Assembly (NCBI GenBank): GCA_028752905.1
Contig: JAQNBH010000003.1
Coordinates: 40,237,354-40,301,353, forward strand
Source of the DNA: Cladorhizidae sp. MBARI D1340-BT2
Taxonomy: Eukaryota > Porifera > Demospongiae > Poecilosclerida > Cladorhizidae
Direction: 5' to 3'
DNA length: 64,000 nucleotides
Shown piece after piece: positions 54,280-64,000 of this stretch (position 1 is its first letter; each line of letters starts with the position of its first letter). The notes beneath the pieces were generated by a model. That model worked only from the letters and a program-made list of their open reading frames with translations, was not told where the DNA came from and made no database searches. Both the position numbers and the translations under genes were made by a program.

Positions 54280-56177
54280 CTTGTTTTGCAAATCAACAGA
54301 AATTAAGTCAGGTAAAGACAAAGTACTGTACTTTCAAGTACAAGACTAGATTCAACAAAGAGTGGACCAAAACATGGCTGTTTATTGTTGCTATACCATC
54401 TCAGCTGGAGACTTACATCATTTGAGTTGCGATAAGTGTGGTAAGACTGCGAGTATTTCCCACCATGGAGCTGTTGACATATGCAGCCATATTCGATCAA
54501 TATCACATACCAAATTAGCAAAAATTGCTATGACAACAACCAGAGCCTGCATTTTCCTCAGTGACCTGCATTAAATTTGCGAGAACAGATCTGACACTAA
54601 ATTAGATAACCACGTTAACTTAACTTTACAGTCTGACGTATGACTAGCTCCCAGTCCCTGAGATCTGACTATGGTTAAAGTTCTGCAGTCCAGGAGGAAA
54701 ATGATATGCCAAGAACAATGCAGATGTTGGCCCCAATTGTTTTCTCTGCCGAAGAATGTGACTTTTCCATGGTAAGGAAAAATAAAGCTCCCTGTGACCT
54801 AATCTGGACCAAGAGGAAATGTTAGGAAGCTTAGTGGCAACATAGATGGCTCTTCTTAATGATACCCAAACTTACAACTTTGAATCACCAAAGGAACATC
54901 TCGTTGCAGCTAAGAAAGTTTCGAGGGAATACAACCGATCTTACAGCAGCAATTACGAAACTTTAGGCAGAGTAAAGTGTGTGCATATTGTTGAGTGTTG
55001 AATGAGTAAATTCACATTCACTGTTAGTGCATGCATGAAGTGTGCAAGATCCTGTGTTTGAATTGTGGGAATAGATACATTTATATGACACTGATGAAAG
55101 ATATTACTTCAGATTTTTTTACCAGCCAGGCTTTAATCATTTATACAATTAACTAACCTAGTAGCTATTCTCTAGAGTCTAGACTATCCGGAGAACTGGT
55201 CCTACCATTTACTACCCATGACCTGTCTTACTTATTTTTGATACTCAATGTGGTTGGCAACTCCACTTATTCAATTGTCTTGTAACTATAGGTGCACCTT
55301 TTATAGCAGAGTGGATAATTATCACTAGCTGGTAACACTAGTACATATCATCCTAGCACCAGTGTGAGTCGTTTAATCAGTTTGTGAGATGGACTTACCT
55401 GGTTGCTGGGGTAGCCCCTTTGAAGAGCCCAAACTTAAACCATAACCAGCATATATTTCATTAATAAAGAGCAATAGAGGTTAATTCCAACTAGCACAGA
55501 TACTAAGGCACACCAAAGGGAGCCCTTGGTCTATTTGTGAACTGAATTCTATTATACAAGTCAATTGTTATTCCCCTGTCCTCTACACACCTATTACTAC
55601 ATTTCTTTACTTGTTTTCCGTATCTTCTTCAGTGGCCCATATGTCTTGTACAGCTTTATGTCATCTTTGAATTGTAACTTTGAGTTGTAACATTTTCTTC
55701 CCCTTGTCTAGAGATAGGATCATGATCTCCATTCCCCTCAGCTCCCAGTGCCCTCTCTGTTTCCTCACTCTCACTCTTTATAACATTCCACATATTCTTC
55801 CTCAAAGGTTATGTGACATTTTATCCTCCAGCTTCCCACTGCCAAAGCAAGTATTTTTTCTTTAGTAGGATAAATATTATTTTCTCTCAGATTTGCCAAC
55901 CATCTGTTTATGCTTTAACTTCATTTAACTCAATTTTCTTTTTTAAAAGCTTCTTTTATAGTTTGGTTTGAATTGGCTGTGGGCCTTCTCTGTTGTCCAC
56001 ATGCTACTTCCAGTTTTGTCTTCTGGTCTTGAAGTTTTGTCTGGTGTCCACACAGAGTTTGCATGATATCTTGCTGCGCCAATAGACAGATGGTAACCCT
56101 CACATTCTCACAGAGCAGATGCTAGTGATAACAGTTCTATGAAGGGCTGGAGGGGGGGAGAAAGAAGTTGGAGGGGG

Positions 56178-57153
56178 GTGGGGTGTAGGCTCTGGCAAAT
56201 TATTCCCAAAAGGTCACCTATTATTCTATTCTTTTATTCTCAGGTATTGAGCCTATTATTCTTTTAAAGGTAGCCCATTATTCCTAAATTATTCTCAACT
56301 TTGTTGTAATAATTATATACATAATGATCATTTCTATAATTGTACTGCATCATCACAGATAGTTGAATGTAGTATTCTAATGACTGGTTCTTGTTGTTTT
56401 CCGAATGAACTTTGGAGAAGTGAAAATACCCTCTCTGCTGCTGATCCAATTTTGCAGAATATCGGAATATAATGTTCCCTACCTCCCTACCAAGTTATAA
56501 GCATTTAATGCCTGTATATAGTTTTTGATAATGACGATTAATGAGGTAAATTTTGCCACATTATATGTTGGGAACGCTTTAAGCTGAAATTTACAAACTA
56601 ATGGGAGTTAAAAACCCAAACTTGTTCTGCAGGTGTTCAAGCATATCTATTTTACTTATATAATGCAAAACATTTTGTTATCATATGGGTTTTCTTACTG
56701 TGTGAAGCTTTTCAAAGGTCCTCTTATACCTTTATCGATGATTATTGTGGGCATGTTTAGGGGTGTGGTCATGGGTTGCGCTTGAATAGATGTAGTTTGT
56801 CAGTTGGGTATGTTTGAATGCAAAATATATCATATTGGCCTGTCAGTGATGGAATACCATCTTTAGACAACAAAAATGTACCAAAAAGGTCTAGTCTCTA
56901 TAGACCTGTAGGCTGTATACGTATAGCACTGTACTTGCTAATGCAGCTTTAGCTACCTGATGACTGATGAGTGATAACACAGTGTACTAGAGGTTAGAAC
57001 TGTCCTCTTATGGCTCTTAGCATTTGTAGTGCCCTTTGATACCACTACAGATTGTATTTTGCCAACAAAGGAGGTGTCCCAATGATTATTCCTGGGAGTT
57101 GTGCCTATTATTCAAATTATTCCTGGAATAATTTGCCAGAGCCTAGTGGGGTG
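56178..57153. mobile_element. 960-bp hAT-type MITE with perfect 8-bp target duplication
   Basis: Terminal inverted repeats taggctctggcaaattattc (from 56,186) and its inverse gaataatttgccagagccta (to 57,145). The flanks are identical 8-mers, gtggggtg, at 56,178-56,185 and 57,146-57,153. Subterminal attattc words are repeated. There is no transposase, so it must have been moved by a hAT enzyme encoded elsewhere. Exact ends suggest a fairly recent insertion. Confidence 0.9.
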
Positions 57154-57989
57154 GGGGAGTGTATTTAAAATTTTAATATCTGGTAACAATGTTAAGTGTT
57201 CAACATAGTATTCCTAAAAATAAGGTTGCTAGCTAGCAACAAGAACTACATAAGTCAGGAACAAAAGTAATTAGTTAGCTGAAGGTGAACTTGCTTTGAA
57301 TTTTTTTGGCAGAATAAGTTTGACATTGAGCACTGACTAACCATAAAAGCAAGGACACCACCATGTAGTTATGAATGGTAGTTTCTCTAAACTTCGATAT
57401 TAGTTTCTCCAGGAACATGCCACGTAGTTTTTTCCCAACTAGCATAAGAAAAAAATGGGGAAGTATTAGCTAATCCACAGACCTACGGTTCTCAGGTCCG
57501 CTGGTCTTGGACACAGACTAAACCACAGACCTACCACAGTTGTCCGGTCTGCTGGTCTTAGACTCAGACTGAGTCCATCGAGCTGAAGGCCGGGATGAAC
57601 CAGCAACACAAGCGCAGGCCAAGAAATGGTCCTGTACGCCTTTTAGAAAACTATTCGCTGTGTAGGAAGATAGAGGTGATGGTCAGTTCAATAAAGTAAC
57701 CGGCAACTAGAGCTATCCTAGACTTAAGCTCAGTTAGAACAACTACAACTCGCCCCACAAATTAACGCAATCACATAGCTCTTATGAGTATAGAGAAGGA
57801 GAGAGGCTTGGCAACATCATCATGGAGGGCCAGGGTTGGATACAACTGGAGTATAGGGAGATGACCCTGCCGTAATGATTTAATCTTGATATTGCTGAGC
57901 CTGTTAAGGCCATCACAATCATATATATTACAGCACAGTGTGGAACTATTTAGTAACTAACCTAACAACAATCTAAATCAACAGTATAC
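57154..57989. other. Host intergenic DNA
   Basis: A duplicated word (aaccacagacctac... and similar) occurs near 57,474-57,560. No gene is recognised. Confidence 0.4.
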
Positions 57990-58900
57990 TTAATTAATAA
58001 AATTATCCACAATAGTGTCCCACTGCTCAAGGAGGGGGGATAGGATGGGACCAAAGATCACATTCCTCAGCTCACCATAGAACAGTTCCTTTCTCCTCTG
58101 CCACCACTTCCCTACCCAATACATAACACACTCGCCCACCTCCTCCATCACTGCATCACTTACTCCCAATCGCTCATTCTTGTCAAAATGGGCACATATC
58201 TTTCCCCAAAAGCAATGCCACCTTTCCATCCTTACTCACTCTTCTAAATTCATCCAGCCTGCGCAGTTCATCCATCAGTACCAGCTAATCCCTCTCAAAT
58301 TCCCGCATATCACCAAGAAATGTTCCAAATCCTCCCCTGCTCCACTATCACACATTAAACATCTCTCATCATTAACTATCCCACATCTCTTCTTATCCAC
58401 TAACAACCCAGCTGATGCAGTTCTCAGTCAAAATTGCAACCGACACCTTCCTAACCATGCATGGACCTCACATACCTCTCCAACCCTGCACCATTCTTTG
58501 CCGATTTATAAAAATTCAGCATATTCTTTCCGTTTACTTCCTCCTCCCAGTCCTTCTCATTTCTCACCTTCACTTTCCACTTCCACTTGCGCATTGACCA
58601 AACCTCATTGTTTACCTCATTCTTTCTCCTCAAGATCTCATATTCTTCCCACCATCCAATTCCTCCATCCTCTCTTAGTTTATTTACAACAACTTATACT
58701 GTTCCAACACCTCTAATCTCTTACCAAACAAAACCTTCATCTCTACCCTCCTCTCCTCTAGCTTCCTCCACCTCATATCTCCCTGTATTGCTACTCCTGC
58801 TACTGTGTTACTTGCCCACAACAGTCTCTACCCACTCTTCATCTGTGCTGACTCCAACTTCTTGCAAGCATTCCGTAATTAACAGGCGGCAATTTTAAAA
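57990..58900 (-). mobile_element. LINE-type retroelement C-terminal relic
   Basis: The minus strand, with several frame breaks, reads IQGDMRWRKLEERRVEMK, a Trp/Lys-rich block (RKWKWKVKVRNEKDWEEEV), then CLMCDSGAGEDLEHFLVICG and, after a break, WWQRRKELFYGELRNVI to the end. The CxxC...H...C motif with helical blocks before it is the end of many LINE ORF2 proteins after the reverse transcriptase. The reverse transcriptase is not present. Plus-strand frames here are low-complexity shadows. Confidence 0.55.
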
Positions 58901-61090
58901 TGTTGCATTCTTCCCCTCCCACTTTTCTTCGTACTTGGACACTTGGACATGTCATGAAAAAACCCCACAAATCTTAGCACACCACACAGTCAAGCAAATA
59001 CACTGTAGGCTCAGTCATGGCAGAACAGGATGAAAGATCCAAGAAAGAGAGGCCAAATGTAGATACTTTCCTATTTAGTACAAGTACACTCCTCCCCATA
59101 TCTTCATTTCTCAGATGAGCAATTCATGAGGGACCATCACCTCTATACAATGACCAAGTAGTTTGGTGCCAAACTGACATGGGAGAGAGTAGCTAGCTGG
59201 GTACAGATGGACCTAAAAACAAGAGGAGTGCATGTTATTTAGATAGTTACAGCATTCTCAATTACTAAAACAACATGTAAACTCCATCTTTGTAGTGACA
59301 GTGCATGACCTACCAAGAGGTTACACAATCCCCCCTTACATATGGTCCGAACCACTGTGTGTTATGCTTCTTTGCACCATGTGTCATCCAGAAGCCTTCT
59401 GATTTCCTCAGAGGGTTTTGTGACTCCCACTCTGCCATTGTAGAAAAGAGACACAAACTCTAGAAGAAGTTTTGTAGTCTCCTAAGAGAGTTTCGATGGA
59501 TGAGGACTATTTATTTAAGGAAGGCACAGAGGACAGTAAGAGATGACTAGAGGGATATAATGCCCAACTAGATGATATATGTAAGTAACTTACATAATTA
59601 TGTAAATGCTGATGAGTACACTTTCTTCATCCATTTCTCTTCCTTCCAATATAGGAAATGTGCAGAAGTCACCCAAAGGAACTTACCTGCCAATAAAATT
59701 ATAGCTTATTAAGAAATGAAATAGAGTTCCATTTCTGTCAGTGACTGAAGTGGGAGACTCATTATTTGCTCCAGTGCATCATTTGGTGGTGGAGGCCATG
59801 TAGTGAGTGTATGATATGAGTGGGTAATGTTTGGGTACTAGCCACATGCATACAGGCAGGGATGTTAGGTTAATGACACTTAAGATGTATTGGTTACATA
59901 GCAATGGTGAAGATGCATTTGTCAAGCAAATAAGCATACACATTATGATAATATAGAGAAGCGGGAATCATTTCTTTGCTCTTTAACTGATGTGGGACTT
60001 TCTTAGGCTGACCCAATTTAGCCACTGTGCCAGGCCTTACATAATGGAACCTTAGGTGAAAAAAATCTAACTTTCATGGAGATCAGGTCTGAGAGGAGGA
60101 CCTATCTATGAGCTCTATTAGAGACAAACTTACTAGCACACTATATGAAAATACAACTTCCATCCATGTCAGAGCAGTTGTCCTTTTGTATTCTCTAGCA
60201 CAGCTCCATCCTCAAGAGGACATCATCCTCTTCTGATTCCTCACCCCTCTAATGGGCATGGCCAGTTGAAATACAGTAGCAATACACACACAAACTTACA
60301 TCTAGCTTGTTATATACCTACTAACAGTCTTGGGATGGTCGCAGGTTGGGCTTTTGAACCTGGATATCAAACCTGTGCCCTAGCCCTAGCCCTAGTCACT
60401 GGCAAATTGACTCTTGACAGTAGACACAGTCACAACTGACACTTAACAAATAGAAGCTACAATCAACAGTGTAGTAGGTGGTTAATAAATAATGGATGCT
60501 TAATACAAGATCCTACTAAACAACTAGTTTTAGAGTGTGCCATACAGGAAAAGGGTTTCCCCCTAATAGAAACTCGCCACACCTCCAATCCTATGATCAG
60601 CATGTGATATGTCCAAGATTTCTTAAAAGGGAGCTTCACTCATTTACAACCCTTCGACCTTTCTTGGCAGGCTATTACCTTTTGTAGCAGCGGATGGGAC
60701 AAGGGAACAATTTCTGGTGTACCAAATATCGTATGAAACACAGCCCATATATGTGTAGCTACAGGTATTTTATGGTATCCACACAATTTGATGGACTGTA
60801 GTTTATGTAATTTATTTTTATCCCACTTATAACCCAAATTCATACACGTCCCAAGTATGGATTAAAATTCGGTCAGCTAACCCACCCAAATAGGTGGATT
60901 ATAATGTGGATTAAATGGAATAGAACTTGCATCATGTAAAAATTCTAGACCAACATTAAAACCTTGTGAGCAACTCTACGATACCTTGGTATCCCCTCAT
61001 GAAAACATGCAGCATAATCCAGAGAGAACTCCCATAGAAGACTGATGGGTCTACTTCCCCTCAATCCAGATGATGATAATAAGGGCCCTC
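58901..61090. other. Host intergenic DNA
   Basis: Only a short ccctag x3 run (60,378-60,395) stands out. I see no exon, terminal repeat or RNA gene that I can support. Confidence 0.4.
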
Positions 61091-61290
61091 TGAGTGGATG
61101 TGGCTTAAGCTACAGGAGGGTGCAAATGGCTGATCTGTGAGTGGGTGCAACTGAAGCTACAGGAGGGTGCAAATGACTGATCTGTGAGTGGGTGTGGCTC
61201 ATGCCATAGGAGGGTGCAAATGGCTGATCTGTGAGTGGGTGTCGATGAAGCCACAGGAGGGTTCAACTGGCCAATTTTTTGAGTAGCAGC
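61091..61290 (+). repeat. 47-bp tandem repeat, four copies
   Basis: Units run aagctacaggagggtgcaaa to gtgagtgggtg, period exactly 47 bp over the first three. The fourth is degenerate, and a partial unit precedes 61,107. Confidence 0.85.
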
Positions 61291-62358
61291 ATCTGTGTTT
61301 GAGTATGTGTGTTGCGTGTGTGAGAAAACAAGAGAGATCGGGTGCTGTAAGAGTTGAGAGATTGTAATCTATCAAGTACAATGGTACAATTCATTGTCAG
61401 TAAAGAACTTCAAGAATTGGCAAGTGATAATGGTATTGGTACAGTTAGTTCTTGCTGCTATTAGTTGCATCATACTCCGTTGCAATCCTCATAGTAAACA
61501 GTACATGTTTACTCATATGGTTCGGGATTAGCAAGTTTGACAGCAAGGATTCCAGACAGTTTCCCATCTAAAAACAGTCTCGTTCTTCATCGCCATACTG
61601 AAAACTCATTCCTCTGCAGCATTCATGTGTAGCAAGTCATTGAAAGTGCATATATATTTTTTCTTGCTGACACATATATAGACGAGGATGATTTCATCAT
61701 CACTAATAAATGTCCCTGACCAAAAGAACCCATGTGATCAGTGACAGCAAACAGGATGTCGTGTTGTACAGATAAGCAACCTTTACTTGTGCCCTGGGAT
61801 CTTATCCTTTAACAACTGGGAGGTGGGCTTCATGTTTAGTTGTGCCTACTTTGCTTTTAATGCTGAATAAACTGCATGAAGGAGAGCATGTATTAATACC
61901 TTTCCTCAGTGTCCCTACAAACCAGCATCAAATGCATCTACCATAAAACCAAAATGGATCAGCACAATTTTCATGGCTGAAATTTTAGATTCTGTAATAT
62001 GTCACTCTTGTGCTACAGCCAGTTTCAAAGGGATTGTTTCAACTTTTTGAAAGCTCATACTTGTCCAATTTCTGTCACAAACATGCAGTTACTATGTTAA
62101 CTCAATCAGGTCACATGATGAGTAGCTTAAGGGCAGTTTCAGGGGTCCAAAGTATATATCCTACTTTGCCCACCGAGGTGGAGTCAAGTTTTGAGCAGCC
62201 CCTCCTTCTCTGAGCTGAAGTGCTTTGAAAGTGGATTTGAAAATTCTACAAGCAAATGTGCCTGGATGCTCAGAATGATATACTACTTACAAATCATCGC
62301 TCTAAAAGTACTGCATGGTATATCAAGTGACAGAGCTGAAACTGGATGCTAGAGTATC
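61291..62358. other. Host DNA without recognised feature
   Basis: No convincing coding frame, repeat or RNA gene was seen. Confidence 0.4.
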
Positions 62359-63780
62359 ATGGCTGATGAAAGTACTTGTAATTTGAACACGTTTGGTGGA
62401 CAAGGGGATACGAGAGTACATGAGGAATATATTGATCTGATGCCGGTTGCTCAGTTAAATGCAGATAAAATTGTCACTTGCATAAAAGGTGTGCTGCTTT
62501 GTACGAATCTCAGAATTCAAGATGCCTGTGGGAAATGATGGATGTTTGACCATGAGACTGGAACCATAGTGAGGTTGTTATAAATCAAAAAACTTAATGA
62601 AAAATGCTTGCTGACAAATTGCTCATTTCTTTGCTGTTAGGAATACAATAAAAATATTTCACTATTGAAAGACACACTTGATATTGCTTATGAAATCACT
62701 AAATTAATAAACTAGAGTCCCAAAAATGAGGCAGACCTCCTCAGAAAACAAGCAAAGATTCTGGACAAATCTAACATGATCTCCATGCATACAGTTTTGA
62801 CTCACCAACTCTGAAAATCCTCTCCCCAACAAGGTGGAATGTCTGAATTGCATCATTGAGTGCCTATTCAGAAAAACTATGGATGTTTGATGAAGCTATG
62901 GAGGTGGGTACAAGACAATATCAGTGACTCTGACATGAAGGCAAGAATAATAGGAGTGCATGCTAAAATGCAAACTTTTGGATTCTTCTATGGACTTCAG
63001 CTTGCCATTATAGTACTTTAGCATCGAGATAACCTCAGTACCAGGCTTTAGAAGAGAGAGCTATATGCACTGGATGCTCAAGAGAATACCGAGTTTTCTG
63101 TCATTGTTCTTTGAGGTATATTATCAGACAGGGATGCAAGCCTCCATTGGACCAAGGCCATTCTAATTGGAGTTACATGCACCTTCACTTCCACATTAAC
63201 TTAAGATGCCATAAGGTATTTTGCGGGTAATGCTCCACCTGAGTACCATTCCAATGTATAGGACATTTTCTGCCAGATCTACTTTAAAACTGTGGACACT
63301 ATATCTAGCTGCATTGTAGCATTTCAATCAAAAGGATTACACCATGTGTGCAACCTGTGAGCAGGTTCTTATTGCGGGAACTTGTCATGCAAAATATTAG
63401 CAAAAACTCTGTAAGGTCCACTATGAGTTTAACCCTAATACGCAACAAATTCTGCTCTATATAATGGCAGAGTCCTATCAGAGTTTCAGTCGAGGTGAAG
63501 GTGGTAAAACATTGCATAATGTCATATATTTCCTCTGAAATAGCAAAAAGATCTGGTCACTCATACCAGAAGTTATGTCCTTGGTCAAGTTTGTGTTTAT
63601 GCCGGCAACAAATGCCAGCTCTGAAAGTGCTATCAGTGCTGTGAGATGGGTGGGTGGGGTCTGACTTCCATACAACCATGTCGAACAAATGCCTCAATCC
63701 TCTTATGATATGCACAGAGCATAAAGATCTGGTGAAGGAACTAAGCCTGAAGCATGTTAGCAATAAATGTGGATAGAGTA
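62359..63780 (+). pseudogene. Decayed hAT / ZMYM1-like transposase
   Basis: Plus-strand blocks in family order, in shifting frames: MADESTCNLNTFG at 62,359, EEYIDLMPVAQLNADKIVTC, LLCTNLRIQDACGK, then SDSDMKARIIGVHAKMQTFG and LQLAIIV (62.9 kb). The C-terminal dimerisation region KFVFMPATNASSESAISAVR is at 63.6 kb, followed by NKCLNPLMICTEHKDLVKEL. The MPATNA.sE..fSa.R then RLN.Lm...H pattern is diagnostic of hAT-derived ZMYM1/DUF4371 proteins. Many stops and shifts show it is dead. The N-terminal zinc finger was not found. Confidence 0.75.
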
Positions 63781-64000
63781 GAGAGTCACTCATCATATAA
63801 TTATGGCCTCTTCTACATAGCAGTAATAGATATGTATGAATGCCTTTCTATTCTAGGTCTCTCAGATTCTCTTACATTAATTTTTATGTCCTGATGACAG
63901 TCATATCTGGTCATGTTACATGGATAAACCTATTAGTTTAAAAGTCGGTAGAATTACTAGGGTGGAACCCCAGGGTGACCAGCATTACTGTGCTTTTGCC
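63781..64000. other. Host DNA to window end
   Basis: Nothing recognised. Confidence 0.4.

Larger units (their letters stand above)
49772..56033. repeat. 6.26-kb direct repeat, copy 2
   Basis: Near-identical to 41,087-47,349 in the same orientation. Its left edge cuts the gypsy pol relic; its right edge joins unrelated sequence (gttttgtctggtg). The missing gypsy RT N-terminus is not found beyond 56,033, so this is not a simple clean insertion. Confidence 0.9.

Noticed and set aside
58180..58716. 178-codon plus-strand frame
   Set aside because: Ser/His/Pro low-complexity shadow of the minus-strand LINE relic.
60378..60395. ccctag x3, telomere-like run
   Set aside because: Too short, internal, and not the usual animal telomere word; likely chance.
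62010..62213. 67-codon plus-strand frame
   Set aside because: No motif, splice signal or repeat support.

Overview
The window has two unlike halves. Positions 1 to about 19,694 are densely packed, intron-less, viral-type DNA. The remaining 44 kb are AT-rich eukaryotic (probably metazoan) DNA with sparse exons and many transposable-element relics. Repeated 'tagctagcta' words, spliced genes and a GT92-type glycosyltransferase fit an invertebrate. A demosponge is my best guess, made from general impression only.

Viral half: I recognise an interrupted SF2 helicase of the D6/D11-like kind used by nucleocytoplasmic large DNA viruses (178-2788, -). There is a truncated RNA polymerase largest subunit carrying the DFDGD catalytic loop (18,002-19,694, -), a small zinc-ribbon protein (14,914-15,381, +, with an inverted copy), and a protein that reads like a double-jelly-roll capsid protein (12,429-13,631, +). 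Between them lie large proteins I cannot name (364, 363, about 535, 1331 and 493 aa). Three of these (493 > 1331 > ~535 aa, all minus strand) are joined by stop/start overlaps. Transcription genes plus a possible capsid gene suggest an endogenous or integrated Nucleocytoviricota-like (or mirusvirus-like) virus. Helicase, RPB1 and the ~535-aa gene are each broken by a frameshift, stop or truncation.

Viral rearrangements: positions 14,549-17,508 form a near-perfect palindrome centred near 16,029. Its 61-nt loop is an inverted copy of the spacer after the capsid-like gene. A 370-bp repeat occurs three times around it. The palindrome's right arm is fused to an inverted 495-bp copy of the ~535-aa gene, which is fused in turn to truncated RPB1.

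Junction: RPB1 stops at 19,694. A 5.55-kb palindrome (19,695-25,248) of two head-to-head Mutator-like transposase relics follows and begins exactly at the transposase ATG.

Host half: a non-LTR retroelement C-terminus (26.6-26.95 kb); short inverted-repeat elements (27.2 and 29.1-29.7 kb); minisatellites (26.5, 28.0-28.3, 30.0, 61.1 kb); a GT92 gene with a frame break (30.9-32.3 kb); a BEL/Pao element (33.4-37.8 kb) whose integrase is split by an 882-bp TTAA-flanked insertion; a candidate three-exon gene (39.86-40.37 kb); a 6.26-kb direct repeat (41,087-47,349 and 49,772-56,033) with a hAT dimerisation relic; a Ty3/gypsy pol fragment cut by the second repeat copy; a 960-bp hAT-type MITE with an exact 8-bp target duplication; a LINE C-terminus; and a decayed ZMYM1/hAT transposase (62.36-63.78 kb). 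Four related minus-strand motifs resemble decayed hammerhead ribozymes.

Limits: two large palindromes close together could partly reflect assembly error, although their arms have diverged. No rRNA, tRNA or CRISPR array was seen.
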